From assembly GCA_029781135.1 (NCBI GenBank), contig JAKOXH010000001.1, positions 1-64,000 on the forward strand: a stretch of DNA of 64,000 nt, written 5' to 3'. This stretch comes from Planctomycetota bacterium. Its GTDB lineage: Bacteria > Planctomycetota > Planctomycetia > Pirellulales > Lacipirellulaceae. Shown in pieces: positions 52,380 through 61,565 of the stretch. How positions within the stretch are numbered: position 1 is the first letter of the stretch; each line of letters begins with the position of its first letter. The translations under genes and the position numbers were made by a program. Under the pieces are notes generated by a model that saw only the letters and a program-made list of their open reading frames with translations, made no database searches and was not told the DNA's origin.

Positions 52380-54047
52380 TCACCTCTGCACCACGGTCTT
52401 ACTCATCCGTTCGGCCAGGCGTGCCAGCGCTCGGCTACAGTCGGTGGGGTCGATGAGCACTTGAAGTAGGCTGGGGCCGGTGGGGTCGGTCCAGGCGGCG
52501 TTGAGGGCGGCGTCGAATTCGCTCTCGGTGCGAATGAGATAGCCTTTGCCGCCGCCCAGCAGTTCGGGCAAGCGATGGAACTGCCACGGCGGGATGTCGT
52601 TGAACTTCCAGTCGCCAGGGTGGAGCAGGCGTTCGGTGCCGTAGCCTTGATTGTCGAGGACGATGACGACCGTCGGGAATTCGTGGCGAACAAGATTCGA
52701 GAACTCCATGCCCGTCATTTGGAATGCGCCGTCGCCGACGATCGCCACGACGCGGGCCTCGGGCCGCGCCACGTGGACGCCGAGCGCGGCCGGCACCGCA
52801 AACCCCATCGACGTGTAATACGCCGGACTGATGAATTCCGTCTTGCCGCGGGTGGTGAGCTCAGTCGCGCCGAACAGTGAATCACCGACATCGGCAATTA
52901 CCACGGTGTTGTCGTCGAGTTGCTCGTCGAGCCGATCCATCAGCCGCGTGACCGTGATGCGATCGTTCGGCCGCAGTGTGAATGGTTCCTTCCAAAACTC
53001 GGTGGATGCTTTCGGAGTGGGCTTCCTGGGTTTCGGCTGGCGGGCCAAGAGTTCCCGCACAAAGTCGTCCAGTTGTACATCATGGTAATGATGGTACCGC
53101 ACGCGGCAGTCTTCGCTGGTGACGTAGATGCAGTCGCCCAGGTCGAGTTCGGCCGTGTAGATGCCGAGGTTGATATCGGTCATGAACGTGCCCAGCATGA
53201 GGACGCAGTCGCTCGCCTCGACGTACTTGGTGATCTCGTCGTGGCCGAGCGCACCCTCGTATAGGCCCATGTAGAGCGGGTGCGTTTCGGGCACGACGCC
53301 TTTGCCCAGCATCGTGGCGGCCATCGGGATGCCGGAGGCTTCCGAAAGTTTGATCGCTTCCTCTTGCAAGCCGAAGCGATGGATCTCGACGCCGAGCAAC
53401 AACACCGGTTGCCGCGCATTTTCGATGCGTCGCACGGTTTCATCGACCGCTTCGGCGAGCGCCCGCGTGTCGCTGAGCACGTCCGGCTGTTTGTACGGCG
53501 GTGAAGTCTCAGGCCGCACGTGGACCATGTCGCGGGGAATTTCAATGTATACGGGCCGTTTGTACCGCGCGCACGTGGCCAGTACGCGATCAATCTCGCT
53601 GAACGCCCGCAGCGGGTCGCTGAGTTCCGTGCCGGCGACGCAGAGTTTTTCGAACACATCGTACTGCGTGCGAAAGTTGCGGACCATGTGGTGCAGGAGC
53701 GGGTTGTGTACGCGTTCGCGCAACCCAGGAGACCCAGTAATAACGACCACCGGCGACTTCTCGGCATACGCCCCGGCAATCGAATTGCACACGCTCAGGC
53801 CGCCGACGCAGTAAGTAACGCAAAGCGCGCCCATGCCATTGACGCGAGCATACGCATCGGCCGCGAAGCCGGCACAATCTTCACGCGTGCAGCCGATGAC
53901 TCGTAGCGGGCTTTGTTCGAGCATCGTATAGAATGACAGAACGTAGTCGCCCGGGATGCCGAAGACATCGCGGATGCCGTAATCTTGAAGCCGGCGAAGT
54001 AGGTATTCGCCGATGGACCAGGTCGAGACGTTTTCGTGTTGTGTCAT
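52380..54047 (-). CDS. ThDP-dependent 2-oxo acid decarboxylase
   Basis: A 555-residue thiamine-diphosphate enzyme of the pyruvate/indolepyruvate decarboxylase group. Glu56 in [15 protein letters not shown] corresponds to the cofactor-activating glutamate, and His119-His120 (LLHHM) to the paired active-site histidines of decarboxylases. The ThDP motif [14 protein letters not shown] ... NQGYGTER lies about residue 435. It is cytoplasmic and probably tetrameric. Which 2-oxo acid is used cannot be told. The gene is divergent from the antiporter across 261 bases. Confidence 0.9.
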   Translation of the reverse strand: MTQHENVSTWSIGEYLLRRLQDYGIRDVFGIPGDYVLSFYTMLEQSPLRVIGCTREDCAGFAADAYARVNGMGALCVTYCVGGLSVCNSIAGAYAEKSPVVVITGSPGLRERVHNPLLHHMVRNFRTQYDVFEKLCVAGTELSDPLRAFSEIDRVLATCARYKRPVYIEIPRDMVHVRPETSPPYKQPDVLSDTRALAEAVDETVRRIENARQPVLLLGVEIHRFGLQEEAIKLSEASGIPMAATMLGKGVVPETHPLYMGLYEGALGHDEITKYVEASDCVLMLGTFMTDINLGIYTAELDLGDCIYVTSEDCRVRYHHYHDVQLDDFVRELLARQPKPRKPTPKASTEFWKEPFTLRPNDRITVTRLMDRLDEQLDDNTVVIADVGDSLFGATELTTRGKTEFISPAYYTSMGFAVPAALGVHVARPEARVVAIVGDGAFQMTGMEFSNLVRHEFPTVVIVLDNQGYGTERLLHPGDWKFNDIPPWQFHRLPELLGGGKGYLIRTESEFDAALNAAWTDPTGPSLLQVLIDPTDCSRALARLAERMSKTVVQR

Positions 54048-54308
54048 GGCTGGTTAATTTTCCAATGGCAGGAACGTGGTCGACCAATTGCGTGGCATTA
54101 TACGCCACGGCAATTCGTATTACGTCGGCATTTCGCGAAACGGTTGCAAGCTGTCTTGCCATTGTCGCGTAGCTGGATCGACAGGTGCCGCTTCTTGGGC
54201 TGCCGTCGGCAACTTCACGATTCCACCCCGCGAATGGACTTTCCGCCTGCTATTGACTGCCCTTTGCCTGCCGCGCGACAATTCTCCTGCATCCTCGGAA
54301 CAAATTGC

Positions 54309-55760
54309 ATGCAGCACGATGTAAAGCGCAGCGAACATTCATCAAGCCAAATAGAACTGCTTGGTCCGCCGACATGGCGTTTCGCGCTGACTTACGCGGT
54401 CATCACGGTGGTCATTGTCGGTCTGATTCTGGCGGTGCTGCGCTACGGTCACACGCTGGCGCCTGTCACGGCCGAAACGCCCCATAAAGTTACCAAAGTG
54501 GGCGTCCATGAACTCAGCACGCTCTATCACGTGCTGCTCGCCTTGGTTTCAATTCTGCTGCTCGGGCGTTGGGTGGGTAAACTGTTCGTGTACTTTGGCC
54601 AGCCGCGGGTCATCGGCGAGATTCTTGCCGGCATCATGTTGGGGCCATCCTTATTAGGCCAAATCTGGCCTACCGCCCAGCATTTTGTGCTGCCGGCCGA
54701 GGTCGCGCCCTATCTGAAAATCATTGCTGAAATCGGCGTGATCCTCTACATGTTCCTCGTGGGCCTGGAACTCAACGCCGGCCTCATCCGTGCTCAGGCA
54801 CACGCGACGGTTGTCATTTCAAACACGAGTATCCTGGTGCCGTTCCTGCTGGGCTCGATCTTGGCGCTGTGGCTATATCCGCACTTGGCATTGCCCGGCA
54901 CGCCGTTTGTAAGTTTCGCACTATTCCTCGGCATCGCGATGTCGATCACCGCGTTTCCTGTGTTAGCACGCATTCTCACCGACCGCCAAATGGATAAGAC
55001 CGAACTGGGCGTCATTGCGCTGAGTTGTGCGGCGCTCAACGACGTAACGGCCTGGTGTCTGTTGGCATTCGTGGTCGGGGTTGCTCAAGCCACGATCGGC
55101 AATGCCATCTCAACCAATCTGTATGCGGTTGTCTTTATCACGATCATGCTCGTCGTTGTGCGACCCATCGCGGCGCGAATCCTGGGCCAACATTCGGATA
55201 CGCCGCCGCAACGCATGGCCGTGTGGGTGCTCGTGGCATTGTTGATTTCCGCGATGACCGCCGAATGGATCGGTATTCACGCGATCTTCGGCGCGTTCTT
55301 GCTGGGCGCCATCATTCCCCACGATGCCGATGTGGCGATCGACTTCGACCACAAACTCGAAGACATCGTGAAAATTCTCCTTCTACCCGCGTTCTTTGCT
55401 TACACGGGGATGCGGACGCAAATCGGGCTTGTTTCCGGCTGGCAGGCCTGGGGCTTTACGGTGGCGATCATTCTCGTCGCCACGCTGGGCAAGTTCGGCG
55501 GCACCTGTGCAGCCGCCCGGTTCACGGGCCTGAACTGGCACACGTCGACCGCGTTGGGCGTATTGATGAACACGCGCGGGCTGATGGAGCTCATCGTGCT
55601 CAATATCGGCTTGGAACTGGGCGTCATTTCACCGACGCTCTTCGCCATGATGGTGCTCATGGCGCTCGCCACGACCATCATCACCACGCCCGTGCTGCAG
55701 CTGCTCGCCGAAGGAAACCGCATGACCGAGCCCAACGTCGACGACTACATGCTGGGGTGA
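54309..55760 (+). CDS. CPA2-family Na+/H+ or K+/H+ antiporter
   Basis: A 483-residue polytopic membrane protein of the monovalent cation:proton antiporter-2 family. After a 25-residue leader and one N-terminal membrane segment come about twelve segments. GQPRVIGEILAGIMLGPSLLG is the family's entry motif, and SCAALNDVTAWCLLAF holds the essential Asp of the unwound helix. There is no C-terminal TrkA-N domain, so it is of the NapA-like length rather than KefB. ATG 54309 fits best; the upstream frame is not hydrophobic. It probably serves pH or cation balance. Confidence 0.88.
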   Translation: MQHDVKRSEHSSSQIELLGPPTWRFALTYAVITVVIVGLILAVLRYGHTLAPVTAETPHKVTKVGVHELSTLYHVLLALVSILLLGRWVGKLFVYFGQPRVIGEILAGIMLGPSLLGQIWPTAQHFVLPAEVAPYLKIIAEIGVILYMFLVGLELNAGLIRAQAHATVVISNTSILVPFLLGSILALWLYPHLALPGTPFVSFALFLGIAMSITAFPVLARILTDRQMDKTELGVIALSCAALNDVTAWCLLAFVVGVAQATIGNAISTNLYAVVFITIMLVVVRPIAARILGQHSDTPPQRMAVWVLVALLISAMTAEWIGIHAIFGAFLLGAIIPHDADVAIDFDHKLEDIVKILLLPAFFAYTGMRTQIGLVSGWQAWGFTVAIILVATLGKFGGTCAAARFTGLNWHTSTALGVLMNTRGLMELIVLNIGLELGVISPTLFAMMVLMALATTIITTPVLQLLAEGNRMTEPNVDDYMLG

Positions 55761-56135
55761 TAGCACGAGCAGTGCTCGCGATCGGAATACGCAATTTATT
55801 GATAACTTCGTTGCGAATAAAACCTATGGGAGGCATAAACCTGTGGGAGGCGTCTTCGACGCCGATGACGGCATCCAGTTTCCAGTGGAACACGCCATCG
55901 GCCTCAGAGAGGCCTCCCACAGCCCAATGGCTGCGCAGGTATCAATAGTTGCGACGGGCACAGCCGGTTCTTAACAATGCGAAGCGGCCGCGCCGCTTTT
56001 GGACCTCAAATTTCCGCCGCCGTGCTTGACATGAATCGTCGCACCTTATCTGTTGGATTATGTCGTTCATCGCCAGAATGATTTACAATCTGCCCCATGC
56101 AGATCTTCTCCTCTTTTCAAATACATGGAGTCTCT
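55761..56135. other. Intergenic region containing a palindromic repeat
   Basis: Besides the palindrome at 55841-55920 nothing gene-like is visible. The promoter of the Asn-rich secreted protein should lie in the AT-richer last 150 bases. Confidence 0.5.
55841..55920. repeat. Palindrome of the TGTGGGAGGCGTCTCCGACGCC family, copy 2
   Basis: The outer arms CTGTGGGAGGCGTC and the complementary AGGCCTCCCACAG frame GACGCCGATG / CATCGGCCTC inner arms. A second short part, ATGGGAGGC, lies just upstream. Confidence 0.85.
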
Positions 56136-57206
56136 ATGAGCAGGAATTATCGGTACGGCGTCGTGATGTTGTCGTGTTGCGTGGCGGTCGCCTGGGCGAC
56201 GTCCCACATCTTCGCCGAACGCGTCACGGCCAGCGGCGGAAATAATCAGGCGACCAGCGACAAGAAGGACGATGACGACCAAAAGGACCGCGACAAAGAC
56301 AAGAACAAAAACCGCGATAAGAAAAATACCAATCAAAACAGTAACCAGAACGGCCAGAACCAGACTTCACAGAACAATCAGGGCGGCAATTCAAATTCGT
56401 CAAATAAGGGCTCATCAAGTGGCTCCAACGCCACGCAGCAGTTCCAGCAAATGATTCAGCGTAACAAAGACGTAAACAAGCTGAACAACCAGAATGGGCA
56501 GTCGCAGAACAACGCGGGGCAGGGCGGGGCGGTTAAGATTATGGGGCCTGGTCAAGCGGGTCCCGGGTTCAAATTTCCCAATCAACAGCCCGACGACCTG
56601 AAAGACGGCCAGCGAGAACTCGCCAACAAGAAGATCGGCGCGTGGCACGGCGACCGCTGGGAAGGCACCCGCAAGGTCGATAACTGGGCCGTGGTCTTCG
56701 GCAACAAACAAAAACCCTTTAGCGCCCAGTGGTACCACGATCATCCCCAGGCGTGGAAATACGAAAGCAAGAAGTCAAACGTGTGGGTTGTGGCGACGGT
56801 ACCTGGCGTTTACGCGTGGCTCGGCTGGGGCAACGTGCCGCCGCAATTCGGCGTGAACTACGGCCCCGTCGCGCATTTCGACCCAGCGATTTATGGCGAC
56901 TGGTACCCGCTTGGCGTCTATTCGCTGATGACCGGGCCTGATGACGTCGGTTCGCGCGTGGTGCAACTCGCCGTCGATCGGCACGGCCACCTTACCGGCA
57001 ACTACTTCGACATGATCGCCAACGCCAACCACAACATTTCCGGCGACATCGATCGCTCCACCCAACGGGCCGAGTGGTGGCTCAACCGCAACCCCGCCGT
57101 CCACTTCAACGCCCGCATTTATCGCTTGCTCCAACCCTTTGGCACAATCTACGTCGAACTCCCCGGCGGCGAACAACGCTGGCAATTCGTGCGACTGGAA
57201 GACTGA
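56136..57206 (+). CDS. Secreted protein with Asn/Gln/Lys low-complexity region
   Basis: A 356-residue protein with a signal peptide (1-28) followed by a highly charged KKDDDDQKDRDKDK stretch and an Asn/Gln/Ser-rich region to about residue 145. The folded C-terminal part (GAWHGDRWEGTRKVDNWAVVF ... YDWYPLGVYSLMTGPDD-type sequence) has several Trp-Gly-Tyr patches and a YHDHPQAWKYE segment. This layout recurs in planctomycete secreted proteins of unknown role. ATG 56136 begins MSRNYRYGVVML. Transcribed alone. No enzyme motif recognised. Confidence 0.7.
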   Translation: MSRNYRYGVVMLSCCVAVAWATSHIFAERVTASGGNNQATSDKKDDDDQKDRDKDKNKNRDKKNTNQNSNQNGQNQTSQNNQGGNSNSSNKGSSSGSNATQQFQQMIQRNKDVNKLNNQNGQSQNNAGQGGAVKIMGPGQAGPGFKFPNQQPDDLKDGQRELANKKIGAWHGDRWEGTRKVDNWAVVFGNKQKPFSAQWYHDHPQAWKYESKKSNVWVVATVPGVYAWLGWGNVPPQFGVNYGPVAHFDPAIYGDWYPLGVYSLMTGPDDVGSRVVQLAVDRHGHLTGNYFDMIANANHNISGDIDRSTQRAEWWLNRNPAVHFNARIYRLLQPFGTIYVELPGGEQRWQFVRLED

Positions 57207-57279
57207 AAACAATCCCCATCTCTTTTAGGGAGGGGCCAGGGGAGGGTTCGACAATGGCTGGCTATCGTTACGTTGCCAC

Positions 57280-58332
57280 TCACTTGAGCAGCGATTGAAC
57301 GGTGCTTCGGTTCACCCGCTGCACCACTCCGCGATCGGTGATTATTGCCCCGATCAACTCGGCCGGCGTCACATCGAACGCCGGGTTGTACACCCGCGCG
57401 CCGGCCGGTGCCGTTTGTTTGCCGAATCCGCAGGTAATTTCCTCGGCCGACCGCTGCTCGATGGGAATTTCGGCACCGCTCGCGATCGTCAGATCAAACG
57501 TCGTAACAGGCGCGGCAACGTAGAACGGAATGCCGTGCGCGCGGGCGAGCGTTGCCACACTGTACGTACCGATCTTGTTCGCCGTATCGCCATTGGCCGC
57601 GATGCGATCGGCACCGGTGATGACCGCTTGAACGCGGCCTTCGCGCATCACCTGGGCGGCCATCGAATCGCAAATGAGCGTGGCGTCGATGCCCCGCTGC
57701 ATCAGCTCCCACATGGTGAGCCGCGCGCCCTGGAGCAGCGGTCGCGTTTCATCGGCAAACACCCGCGGCCGCTTACCACGCCGCGCGAGTTCGAAAATGA
57801 CGGCGAGCGCCGTCCCGTCGCCGCCGGTCGCCAAGGCACCGGCGTTGCAGTGCGTGAGAATACCAGCACCTTCCGGCAAGTAATCCAAGAGGTCAGCACC
57901 AAACCGCCCCATCGCCGCACACTGCGCGCGATCCTCCTCATGAATCGCCCGCGCTTCAGCCAAAAGCAACTCAAGCAGCGAGCCGGGGCGTCCCCGCCCC
58001 CGTTCGGGGCCGTGGACGGCCCGGCTCGCCACCCCTCGCATCCGCTCGAGTGCCCAAAACAAATTCACGGCCGTCGGCCGACTCGTCGCCAGGTAATCGC
58101 ACACCTCGTCGACCGACCGATCTTCCTTCACGCCAACGCACACCCCATACGCCGCCGCCACGCCAATCGCCGGCGCCCCGCGCACTGCCAGCCGCTTGAT
58201 CGCCTGCCACACCTCTTCCACCGTGCGGCAATCAAGATACACCGTCTCCACCGGCAACCGCGTCTGATCCAGCAGCCGCAAGTGGCCGTCAATGCCGCCG
58301 TCCCAGCGAATCGTTGAAAATGGTTCACTCAT
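57280..58332 (-). CDS. mtnA: Methylthioribose-1-phosphate isomerase
   Basis: A 350-residue aldose-ketose isomerase of the methionine salvage pathway, converting 5-methylthioribose-1-phosphate to the ribulose form. Catalytic residues are visible as Cys in LTHCNAGALAT and Asp in ITGADRIAANGDTANKIGTY. The N-terminal VRGAPAIGVAAAYG is also diagnostic against eIF2B-type relatives. ATG 58332 (MSEPFSTIRWDGG) is the family start. Other methionine-salvage genes are absent from the window. A palindrome separates it from ald. Confidence 0.93.
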   Translation of the reverse strand: MSEPFSTIRWDGGIDGHLRLLDQTRLPVETVYLDCRTVEEVWQAIKRLAVRGAPAIGVAAAYGVCVGVKEDRSVDEVCDYLATSRPTAVNLFWALERMRGVASRAVHGPERGRGRPGSLLELLLAEARAIHEEDRAQCAAMGRFGADLLDYLPEGAGILTHCNAGALATGGDGTALAVIFELARRGKRPRVFADETRPLLQGARLTMWELMQRGIDATLICDSMAAQVMREGRVQAVITGADRIAANGDTANKIGTYSVATLARAHGIPFYVAAPVTTFDLTIASGAEIPIEQRSAEEITCGFGKQTAPAGARVYNPAFDVTPAELIGAIITDRGVVQRVNRSTVQSLLK

Positions 58333-58342
58333 CGAAATTGGA

Positions 58343-58430
58343 ACCGCGGATGAACGCTGATGAACGCGGATAACAAGGAATTGTCGCCTACACAACTCAT
58401 CATCTGCGTTGCTCCGCGTTCATCCGCGGT
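58343..58430. repeat. Inverted repeat ACCGCGGATGAACGC filling the ald-mtnA gap
   Basis: The arms ACCGCGGATGAACGC / GCGTTCATCCGCGGT are perfect over 15 bases; a GATGAACGCGGAT unit is partly duplicated inside. It occupies almost the entire 102-base gap between the ald stop and the mtnA start. Confidence 0.88.
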
Positions 58431-58434
58431 TAGT

Positions 58435-59547
58435 TCATGTCACCTTGAATCTTAGCGAATGCTCGAGCCCAAATGTCTCCGCCACTGCTTGGTTCGTCAC
58501 CTCACCGCCGGCGAGGTTGATCGCCCGCGCCACCGGCCGTAGATCGCGGGCGGCCGCTTCGATGCCGCGCTGGGCAATTTCGATCGCCCACGGCAGCGTC
58601 ACATTGCACAGCGCGAACGTGCTCGTGCGGCCCACCGCGCCCGGCATGTTCGTCACGCAATAGTGCACCACTTCATCGACGATGTACGTCGGGTTGCTGT
58701 GCGATGTCGGCCGACTCGTCGCGATGCACCCGCCTTGGTCGATCGCCACGTCGATGATCACGCTGCCCGGCTTCATCCGGCCGAGGTCGTCCTTCTGTAC
58801 CAGCATCGGGGCCTTCGCGCCGGGAATCAGCACCGAGCCAATCACCAGGTCGGCCCGCGACAACTGCTCGCGGATCGTGTGCCGGTCGCTGAACAAGCAA
58901 TCGACGTTCGGCGGCATCACGTCATCCAGGTAACGCAGCCGTTCCATGTTGATATCGAGAATGGCCACGTCGGCCCGAAAGCCGGCCGCGATCTTCGCCG
59001 CGTTCGCCCCCACGACGCCGCCGCCGAGAATCGTGATGTGCGCCGGCGCCACGCCCGGCACGCCGCCGAGCAAAATGCCGCGGCCCATTTGCGGCCGCTC
59101 CAGGTACTTGGCCCCTTCCTGAATACTCATCCGGCCGGCCACTTCGCTCATCGGCGTGAGCAGCGGCAAGCGGCCGCGATCGTCGGCCAGCGTTTCGTAT
59201 GCCACGCACGTCGCACCGGTCGCCAGCAGGCCCTCGGTCAGCCCACGATCGGCCGCCAGGTGAAAATACGTGAAGACCACCTGTCCCTTGCGGATCTTGG
59301 CGATTTCGACCGGCTGCGGCTCCTTCACCTTCACGATGAGATCGGCCCGGGCAAAAATTTCATCCGGTCCCTCGACAAGTTCGGCGCCCGAGGCCGCATA
59401 ATCCTGATCGGGCAGCCCGGAACCCGTCCCGGCCCCCGCCTCGATGAGCACCTTATGACCGCGCCGCGTGAGCTCCTCAACGCCCACCGGCAACATGGCC
59501 ACGCGATATTCGTCCTGCTTGATCTCCTTCGGTACACCCACGATCAT
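58435..59547 (-). CDS. ald: Alanine dehydrogenase
   Basis: A 370-residue NAD-dependent enzyme that converts alanine to pyruvate and ammonia. The start MIVGVPKEIKQDEYRVAM and catalytic Lys (VKVKEPQP) and His (TYFHLA) are in the normal places. The dinucleotide fold is ILGGGVVGANAA (about 170-181). The later DVAIDQGGC and VVHYCVTNMPGAVGRTST are diagnostic of Ald, distinguishing it from the related transhydrogenase pntAA. It is soluble, usually hexameric. The neighbour mtnA is 102 bases downstream. Confidence 0.95.
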   Translation of the reverse strand: MIVGVPKEIKQDEYRVAMLPVGVEELTRRGHKVLIEAGAGTGSGLPDQDYAASGAELVEGPDEIFARADLIVKVKEPQPVEIAKIRKGQVVFTYFHLAADRGLTEGLLATGATCVAYETLADDRGRLPLLTPMSEVAGRMSIQEGAKYLERPQMGRGILLGGVPGVAPAHITILGGGVVGANAAKIAAGFRADVAILDINMERLRYLDDVMPPNVDCLFSDRHTIREQLSRADLVIGSVLIPGAKAPMLVQKDDLGRMKPGSVIIDVAIDQGGCIATSRPTSHSNPTYIVDEVVHYCVTNMPGAVGRTSTFALCNVTLPWAIEIAQRGIEAAARDLRPVARAINLAGGEVTNQAVAETFGLEHSLRFKVT

Positions 59548-59602
59548 GATGTGGTTCCTTGTTGAGGGGGTTCGATTGCCGTATCGCATTATCTGTTCTC
59601 AA

Positions 59603-59621
59603 CCCCCGGCAGAGCCGGGGG
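59603..59621. repeat. Short palindrome in the ald divergent region
   Basis: The perfect stem CCCCCGGC-AGA-GCCGGGGG lies 20 bases before the next rightward gene and 56 bases upstream of ald. It has no T run; a regulatory site or RNA hairpin are both possible. Confidence 0.6.
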
Positions 59622-59640
59622 CTCGATGTAACCACACTAT

Positions 59641-59856
59641 ATGCCAAACACCGCCGACAAAAAATGGCTTCCGCTCTTCGTGCTAGCCGTCGCGCTCGTG
59701 GCCTGGGCCGCACTGTTCGCCGCCGGGGCCTACTTTGAAATCGGCGTCGACTCCCCGCGCCATGACCTGCGCAAGCCGCTCATCATCATGGGGGCCATGT
59801 TGACGTTCCTGACGCTCTGGGGCATCGCCCTGTGGATGCGCAGCCGGCGGAAATGA
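59641..59856 (+). CDS. Small two-pass membrane protein, 71 aa
   Basis: MPNTADKKWLP is followed by two hydrophobic segments (about 11-30 and 46-66) and a basic tail, RSRRK. A hairpin precedes it and no ribosome binding site is clear. It is probably an inner membrane protein. Family not recognised. Confidence 0.6.
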   Translation: MPNTADKKWLPLFVLAVALVAWAALFAAGAYFEIGVDSPRHDLRKPLIIMGAMLTFLTLWGIALWMRSRRK

Positions 59857-59865
59857 GGTTGACCC

Positions 59866-59940
59866 ATGTCGCGTTACCCGAGTGACGTTGAAAAGCTCCA
59901 GCGGTAGATTCAGGAATTGAAAGCGCGGCTGAAGCAATGA
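59866..59940 (+). pseudogene. Microprotein frame with in-frame TAG
   Basis: AGG and a 7-base spacer precede ATG 59866. The frame encodes MSRYPSDVEKLQR, a TAG at 59905, then IQELKARLKQ and TGA. Reading the TAG as an original CAG (Gln) would give a 24-residue amphipathic coiled-coil peptide. It may be a decayed microprotein or a 13-residue peptide. It follows the previous gene by 9 bases. Confidence 0.45.
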
Positions 59941-59994
59941 ACGAGGTTACTTTGTAGAGGTTGCTTTCCGCCTCTTACCTCAGCAAAGGACCAT

Positions 59995-60243
59995 ATGAAA
60001 CCAATCTTACGGCGAAGTGTGATCGGCCTCGTTGTCGCCTGGTTTCTATTTGTGATCGCAACCGGATTCTGCGTGAATGAAGGAGGGAGCATTATCGCGG
60101 GATTCGTCGCTGCACTTTGTATCATTTGCCTGGGCAGTTTCTTGAGAGGCTGGGGCCATTTCTTCGCGATTCCGCTTTACCTTTACTTCACGTTGGAAGT
60201 TCTGGCTCTAGCCCTGCTTTTGTCGAGAATGGGCGGCAAATAA
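59995..60243 (+). CDS. Small membrane protein, 82 aa
   Basis: Three hydrophobic segments cover most of the chain (about 8-26, 31-49 and 55-77), joined by short loops, with KPILRR at the start and a GGK end. It is likely an inner membrane protein with no further clue to function. Confidence 0.6.
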   Translation: MKPILRRSVIGLVVAWFLFVIATGFCVNEGGSIIAGFVAALCIICLGSFLRGWGHFFAIPLYLYFTLEVLALALLLSRMGGK

Positions 60244-60318
60244 AGCCTTGATTGACCTATTTCCCGCCCTTGTAGCCCGGTTTCCTATGCGGTAAACTGT
60301 TGGATTCCCATGAATTCC

Positions 60319-60384
60319 CGTAGGTCGGGCTTCAGCCTGACCTTTTGAGATATCCTGTTCACGTCAGGCTCAAGCCTGACGTAC
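60319..60384. repeat. Palindromic repeat of the GTAGGTCAGGC family, copy 2
   Basis: The arms GTAGGTCGGGCTTCAGCCTGAC / GTCAGGCTCAAGCCTGACGTAC lie just upstream of rplM. They vary slightly from copies 1 and 3. Confidence 0.87.
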
Positions 60385-60405
60385 GTTGTCGTCGGAACGC
60401 GAATC

Positions 60406-60840
60406 ATGAAAACTTACATGGCCAAGCCGGGCGAAGTCGAGCAGAAGTGGCATATTATCGATGCCACCGACCAGGTGGTCGGCCGGCTCGCCGGGCGCAT
60501 TGCGGTGCTGCTGATGGGCAAGCATCGCCCGCAGTACACCCCCCACGTCGATACCGGCGACTTTGTCGTTGTCATCAATGCCGAAAAGGTGAAGTTCACC
60601 GGCAAGAAGTGGGAGCAAAAATCGTATGCCTGGTACACCGGCTACCCCGGCCAGCGCACGGTTTCCGCCGCCACGCGGCTCCAGCGCAAACCCGAACTGA
60701 TCCTGCACGAGGCCGTCCGCCGCATGCTGCCGAAGAACAAGCTCGCGTTCAAGATGATCACCAAGCTCAAGATCTACGCCGGTGCCGAGCACCCGCATCA
60801 GGCCCAACAGCCCGAAGTGCTGGAAGTCGCGGCGAAGTAA
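60406..60840 (+). CDS. rplM: 50S ribosomal protein L13
   Basis: A 144-residue L13 of the large ribosomal subunit. The core [39 protein letters not shown] and [33 protein letters not shown] are all family-typical. An early assembly protein binding 23S rRNA. The start [15 protein letters not shown] is typical of related phyla. rpsI follows 93 bases later, as in most bacteria, but here a palindromic repeat occupies the gap. Confidence 0.98.
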   Translation: MKTYMAKPGEVEQKWHIIDATDQVVGRLAGRIAVLLMGKHRPQYTPHVDTGDFVVVINAEKVKFTGKKWEQKSYAWYTGYPGQRTVSAATRLQRKPELILHEAVRRMLPKNKLAFKMITKLKIYAGAEHPHQAQQPEVLEVAAK

Positions 60841-60842
60841 CT

Positions 60843-60910
60843 CGTAGGTCAGGCTTTAGCCTGACGCGTCCGAATAATCAACCGAACTGTCAGGCTAAAG
60901 CCTGACCTAC
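60843..60910. repeat. Palindromic repeat of the GTAGGTCAGGC family, copy 3, inside rplM-rpsI
   Basis: The arms GTAGGTCAGGCTTTAGCCTGAC and the full complement are separated by about 24 bases. It begins two bases after the rplM stop and ends 24 bases before rpsI. Confidence 0.92.
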
Positions 60911-60933
60911 CCCCGAACCCTGACCCCTTCCCC

Positions 60934-61338
60934 ATGCCCACTGCAGAAAAAGTCATCGATGCCCTTGGAACTGGCCGCCGCAAGACCTCGGTCGCCCGCG
61001 TGCGAATTCGCGCCGGCAGCGGCAAACTCACGATCAACGAACGCGAGTTGGATGACTTCTTCAAGGTTCAACAAGATCGCAACGCGGTCGTCGCGCCGCT
61101 CGATCACGCCGGCGTTCGCAATAGCGTGGATGTACGAATCCTCGTCCACGGCGGCGGCAGCACCGGCCAGGCCGGCGCCTGCATGCAAGGCATCGCCCGG
61201 GCGCTGATGAAGTACGACAGTGACCTCTCCGAAAAGCTCCGCGAAAAGAGCTTCCTCACCCGCGATGCCCGCATGAAAGAACGCAAGAAGCCCGGTCTGC
61301 GTGGCGCCCGCCGCGGAACCCAGTTCTCGAAGCGTTAA
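60934..61338 (+). CDS. rpsI: 30S ribosomal protein S9
   Basis: A 134-residue S9 of the small subunit. GTGRRKTSVARVRIRAGSGKLTIN opens the conserved core (kept here in parts), with GGGSTGQAGA and the C-terminal KKPGLRGARRGTQFSKR. The last two residues are the Lys-Arg tail that reaches the P-site tRNA. ATG 60934 (MPTAEKVIDALGTG) gives a short planctomycete-type leader. A hairpin and terminator follow. Confidence 0.98.
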   Translation: MPTAEKVIDALGTGRRKTSVARVRIRAGSGKLTINERELDDFFKVQQDRNAVVAPLDHAGVRNSVDVRILVHGGGSTGQAGACMQGIARALMKYDSDLSEKLREKSFLTRDARMKERKKPGLRGARRGTQFSKR

Positions 61339-61383
61339 TTTCTGGTTCACCCTGCGTGGCTCAAGCCAGTGCGGCGATAATAG

Positions 61384-61452
61384 CCCCGTCGTTTACGACG
61401 GGGTGGATTGCACGTCGAACGCCTCGACTTGAGGCCCGTTCACGGGCCTTTT
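61384..61452 (+). terminator. Hairpin and terminator after rpsI
   Basis: The hairpin CCCCGTCG-TTTA-CGACGGGG (61384-61403) is followed by a second one, AGGCCCG...CGGGCCT with TTTT (61432-61452). The second has terminator form. Confidence 0.72.
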
Positions 61453-61528
61453 CGCGGCCTTCGCTTGAGCCCCCACCGTTTGGCAGTAGCACGCCACCAC
61501 CATGCATGGTTTAATGTCGGCTCTCGAT

Positions 61529-61562
61529 CCCTGTCCCCCGACCCCCGACCCCTCGCCCCTCC
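61529..61562. repeat. Period-7 array directly before pntAB
   Basis: C-rich heptamers (CCCCCGA twice, then CCCCTCG and CCCCTCC) end three bases before the ATG at 61566. No purine-rich ribosome binding site remains. Confidence 0.82.
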
Positions 61563-61565
61563 ACC

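Noticed and set aside
57295..58317. Forward open frame of 340 codons opposite mtnA
   Set aside because: mtnA on the other strand has all catalytic motifs. The forward frame is Arg/His-rich, typical of a G+C-driven shadow.
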